A stretch of DNA of 7,627 nucleotides from Lentisphaeria bacterium (lineage in GTDB: Bacteria; Verrucomicrobiota; Lentisphaeria; Oligosphaerales; JAFGRS01). Each line of letters begins with the position of its first letter. Position 1 is the first letter of the stretch. A program made the translations under genes and the position numbers. Positions 5,437 through 7,627 of this stretch are shown one piece after another. Location of the stretch: contig JAFGRS010000359.1 in the NCBI GenBank assembly GCA_016935045.1, forward strand, positions 1 through 7,627, in the 5' to 3' direction. The notes under the pieces are model-generated. The model searched no databases and was not told where the DNA came from. It was given only the letters and a program-made list of their open reading frames with translations.

Positions 5437-7627
5437 CTACTCTTCCAGCTTCAGAATGCCGGCCTTGTCCGTTTCCCAGGTCCAGCCTCCCGTGCCCTGC
5501 CACATGGCCCAGTCGGGAGCGGCGGTCTTGCGTACCGAGAGGTTGCACTCGAGCGTCATGCCGGGGCCAGCGTTCGCGCCGAAGAGACCGAGCGGGATCC
5601 GGTACTCCGCGGTCCAGTGCCCCCGGTCCACGGCCATGGCGGCGAACGAGACCTCCGCTCCCGCCGCTTCCACCACCGCCGCGGGCGCCTTGGCCTCGGC
5701 GGAACTCTCAAACCTGCCGTCCGGGTAGCCGCGCAAGACGAGTATCGGCGCGCCATTCCCTCCCCGCGGGTCCCGCAACGCGATCTCGACGGCATCGCTG
5801 CCAGCCCACTTCTCGGTCGTCACGAGGGGTTTGCCCGGGTCCACGTCATTGCGGATGCCCACATAGAGACTCCGGCCGTCGTGAGCCAACCAGGCCAGGC
5901 TCGGGAAGCGCACCGGCTCGTGGTACAGGCTTCTGTCGACCCGAACCGCCCTTGCCGGATCGCATCCCGCCCATTCCGCAGGTGTGAGTCTGCCGTCGAT
6001 CACGATCGGCGCCTGGGTACGGGAGACCGCAGCCACGGGGGGTGGGCCGGTGCGCAAGGTCTTCTTGACCGGCTCCGGTTTGGTCCAGAGCTTGATGGCG
6101 GTCGGCGGCAGGGGCGTGACCTCGTGCTCGACCGGCCAGCTCGCGCGATTCCCGTTCCTGTACAGGCCGATCCGGTCGAATGGGATGGGCGTGAAACCGA
6201 TGGCGGCAAATGCAGGGGAGTCGTCACGGAGCCGGAAATCCCCGGTCGTCCCGTCCACAAGGTGCGGATCGACGTCAACCATATTGTTCTCGATGGTCAC
6301 CAGGTCGTACGCGCTTGCCTGGATGTGGTGCCACCAGGCGTTCCGATAGCCCTTGGAGTCGGCGGGTTCATCCCATCCCGTGCGTCGGAGGTTCTCGCCG
6401 TTCCCGCGCCAGAAGATATTCGTCCGCAGGATGTTCCCTTTGGGCCATGCGGGCTCGTCCTCGAGCATCCCGGCCAGCTCCGGGAAGCGCGTGCTGTACG
6501 GAGGCTCCCGAAAGCGTATGCCCGGCGGCAGCACGCCGTCCTTCTTCGCGGTCTCGAGCCGCGGGACGGCATATCCCGCGGCCCAGTTCCCCGGGGCGTA
6601 TCGTGCATCGAGATGGAAGGCCTGCGGACAGTCGATGAAGAGGTTGTTCTCGACCAGGGTATCGCGCCCTCCGCCGATGAACACGGGGCGGAGGACCTGG
6701 TGGAAGACGTTGCCGCGGATCGTCGTACCGGAGTTGCCGTCGTCGAGGTAGATCCCGTTGCAGGCCCCCCCGTCCTTGCCGCAGAGATGGTGGAGGTAGT
6801 TGTGCAGGAACAGGTCCCCCCGCATGCAGTAGCTCCGGCCGCCGTAGATGGCGCCGCAGTCATGCGATTCCTGGCAGACGTTGTGCACCTCGTTGTACTC
6901 GAAGCGGTGCAGGGGGCCGCCGTAGATCATGGCGGAATGCGGCGCGTGATGGATCAGGTTGTGGGAGGCCCGCAGCCCGGCGCCGGTCATGAGGATGCCG
7001 GGACGGTAGGTCCGATCCCAACGCGCAATGTGGTGGATGTGGCAGTTCTCCACGTAGTGCCCCCCGGGAACGAGGCGCTGGCGGTCGCCGCCGGCCAGGA
7101 ACACGCCGCCCCCGCCCGTGCCGGTGATGTCGCAGCCGATCACGCCGCAGTCCTTGCCGTCCACGATCGTGATCCCGTAGTTCGTCACATTGCGTATCGA
7201 GCAGGCGACGACCCGGCAGCTGTCGCCGTCCCGGATCCGGACCGCCGTCCCGCGGGCCGCTTCCAGATGCAGGCCGTGCAGCGTGACGTGTGCGGTGCCG
7301 CTCAGCTGGAAGAGCCCGTCGGCAACCGAGACCTCCGCTCGAGCACCGTCCAGCGGCGCCGGCGGCCAGAAGTAGAGCACCCCCCTCTCGCGGTCGATGT
7401 ACCACTCGCCGGGGCTGTCGAGTTCGCAGAGCAGATTGAGGCCGAAGAACCACATGCCGTCCCGGTAGCCGCCGTAGGTGTGATACGGCTTGGCAAGGTG
7501 AATGACACGCTCCTCGGGATCGATCGACTCGATTCTCTGGGTCTGCAGCACCCAGTCGCGAAACCAGTAGCCCCGGACCAGCGCCTCCTTCTCGCTCAGC
7601 CAACGACTCGGACGGGCGTCGACACAG
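5437..7627 (-). CDS. Right-handed parallel beta-helix protein with C-terminal CBM9/DOMON-like domain (5' end outside window)
   Basis: The frame runs open from the window edge to the TAG at 5437-5439, giving at least 729 residues. A GTG at 7551 is an internal codon, since the residues before it (ALVRGYWFRDW) continue the family sequence. Residues up to about 110 form the lead-in typical of these proteins (YIDRERGVLYFWPP). The beta-helix follows, with repeated short turns such as LHGLHLEAARGTAVRI, NYGITIVDGKDCGVIGCDI, ASHNLIHHAPHSAMIYGG, FEYNEVHNV and IRGNVFHQV, and Asn/His-rich corners. From about residue 540 a second domain opens with IVIDGRLTPAEWAG, the hallmark of CBM9-type carbohydrate-binding (DOMON-like) modules, running about 190 residues to the end. 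Likely exported and acting on or binding polysaccharide. No catalytic residues can be assigned, and the signal peptide would be outside the window. Confidence 0.88.
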   Translation of the reverse strand, partial: CVDARPSRWLSEKEALVRGYWFRDWVLQTQRIESIDPEERVIHLAKPYHTYGGYRDGMWFFGLNLLCELDSPGEWYIDRERGVLYFWPPAPLDGARAEVSVADGLFQLSGTAHVTLHGLHLEAARGTAVRIRDGDSCRVVACSIRNVTNYGITIVDGKDCGVIGCDITGTGGGGVFLAGGDRQRLVPGGHYVENCHIHHIARWDRTYRPGILMTGAGLRASHNLIHHAPHSAMIYGGPLHRFEYNEVHNVCQESHDCGAIYGGRSYCMRGDLFLHNYLHHLCGKDGGACNGIYLDDGNSGTTIRGNVFHQVLRPVFIGGGRDTLVENNLFIDCPQAFHLDARYAPGNWAAGYAVPRLETAKKDGVLPPGIRFREPPYSTRFPELAGMLEDEPAWPKGNILRTNIFWRGNGENLRRTGWDEPADSKGYRNAWWHHIQASAYDLVTIENNMVDVDPHLVDGTTGDFRLRDDSPAFAAIGFTPIPFDRIGLYRNGNRASWPVEHEVTPLPPTAIKLWTKPEPVKKTLRTGPPPVAAVSRTQAPIVIDGRLTPAEWAGCDPARAVRVDRSLYHEPVRFPSLAWLAHDGRSLYVGIRNDVDPGKPLVTTEKWAGSDAVEIALRDPRGGNGAPILVLRGYPDGRFESSAEAKAPAAVVEAAGAEVSFAAMAVDRGHWTAEYRIPLGLFGANAGPGMTLECNLSVRKTAAPDWAMWQGTGGWTWETDKAGILKLEE

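Overview
The window is high-GC bacterial DNA with five protein-coding genes. I could not fix the species. The gene set suggests a heterotroph of the PVC/Lentisphaerota/Verrucomicrobiota kind: a xylose-isomerase-like TIM-barrel protein, a large parallel beta-helix protein with a CBM9-type tail, and GC-rich palindromic repeats that also enter a coding region. That assignment is inference.

Layout. Positions 1-455 are a gene-poor leader full of short palindromic repeats. Two genes follow on the + strand. One is an srkA-type stress kinase (456-1430). Ten bases after it comes an S66 LD-carboxypeptidase (1441-2532). The two are almost certainly one operon. A 211-base convergent gap with a two-part hairpin separates them from three minus-strand genes. 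In their direction of transcription these are a parallel beta-helix/CBM9 protein (7627 to 5437, 5' end outside the window), a TM_helix-type mechanosensitive channel relative (5054 to 3870) and a xylose-isomerase-like enzyme (3778 to 2744). The gaps of 382 and 91 bases between them leave it open whether they are co-transcribed.

How the genes may work together. The kinase and the murein carboxypeptidase both fit envelope maintenance: SrkA is known from envelope/oxidative stress protection, and S66 LD-carboxypeptidases trim murein tetrapeptides. The beta-helix/CBM9 protein and the sugar isomerase fit polysaccharide and sugar use. The channel-like protein fits membrane homeostasis.

Most unusual observation. 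The LD-carboxypeptidase has about 60-65 extra residues rich in Arg, Pro, Ser and Gly, placed between its nucleophile half and its Glu/His half. The DNA of that insert contains a copy, in inverted orientation, of a palindromic repeat that also lies upstream of the kinase (178-220 versus 1999-2040; 15/15 and 19/20 identical arms around a variable centre). Other short blocks are shared as well. This looks like a repeat that entered a gene in frame and is translated, comparable in concept to Rickettsia palindromic elements. A second notable point is the isomerase, where one metal-ligand aspartate of xylose isomerase is replaced by histidine.
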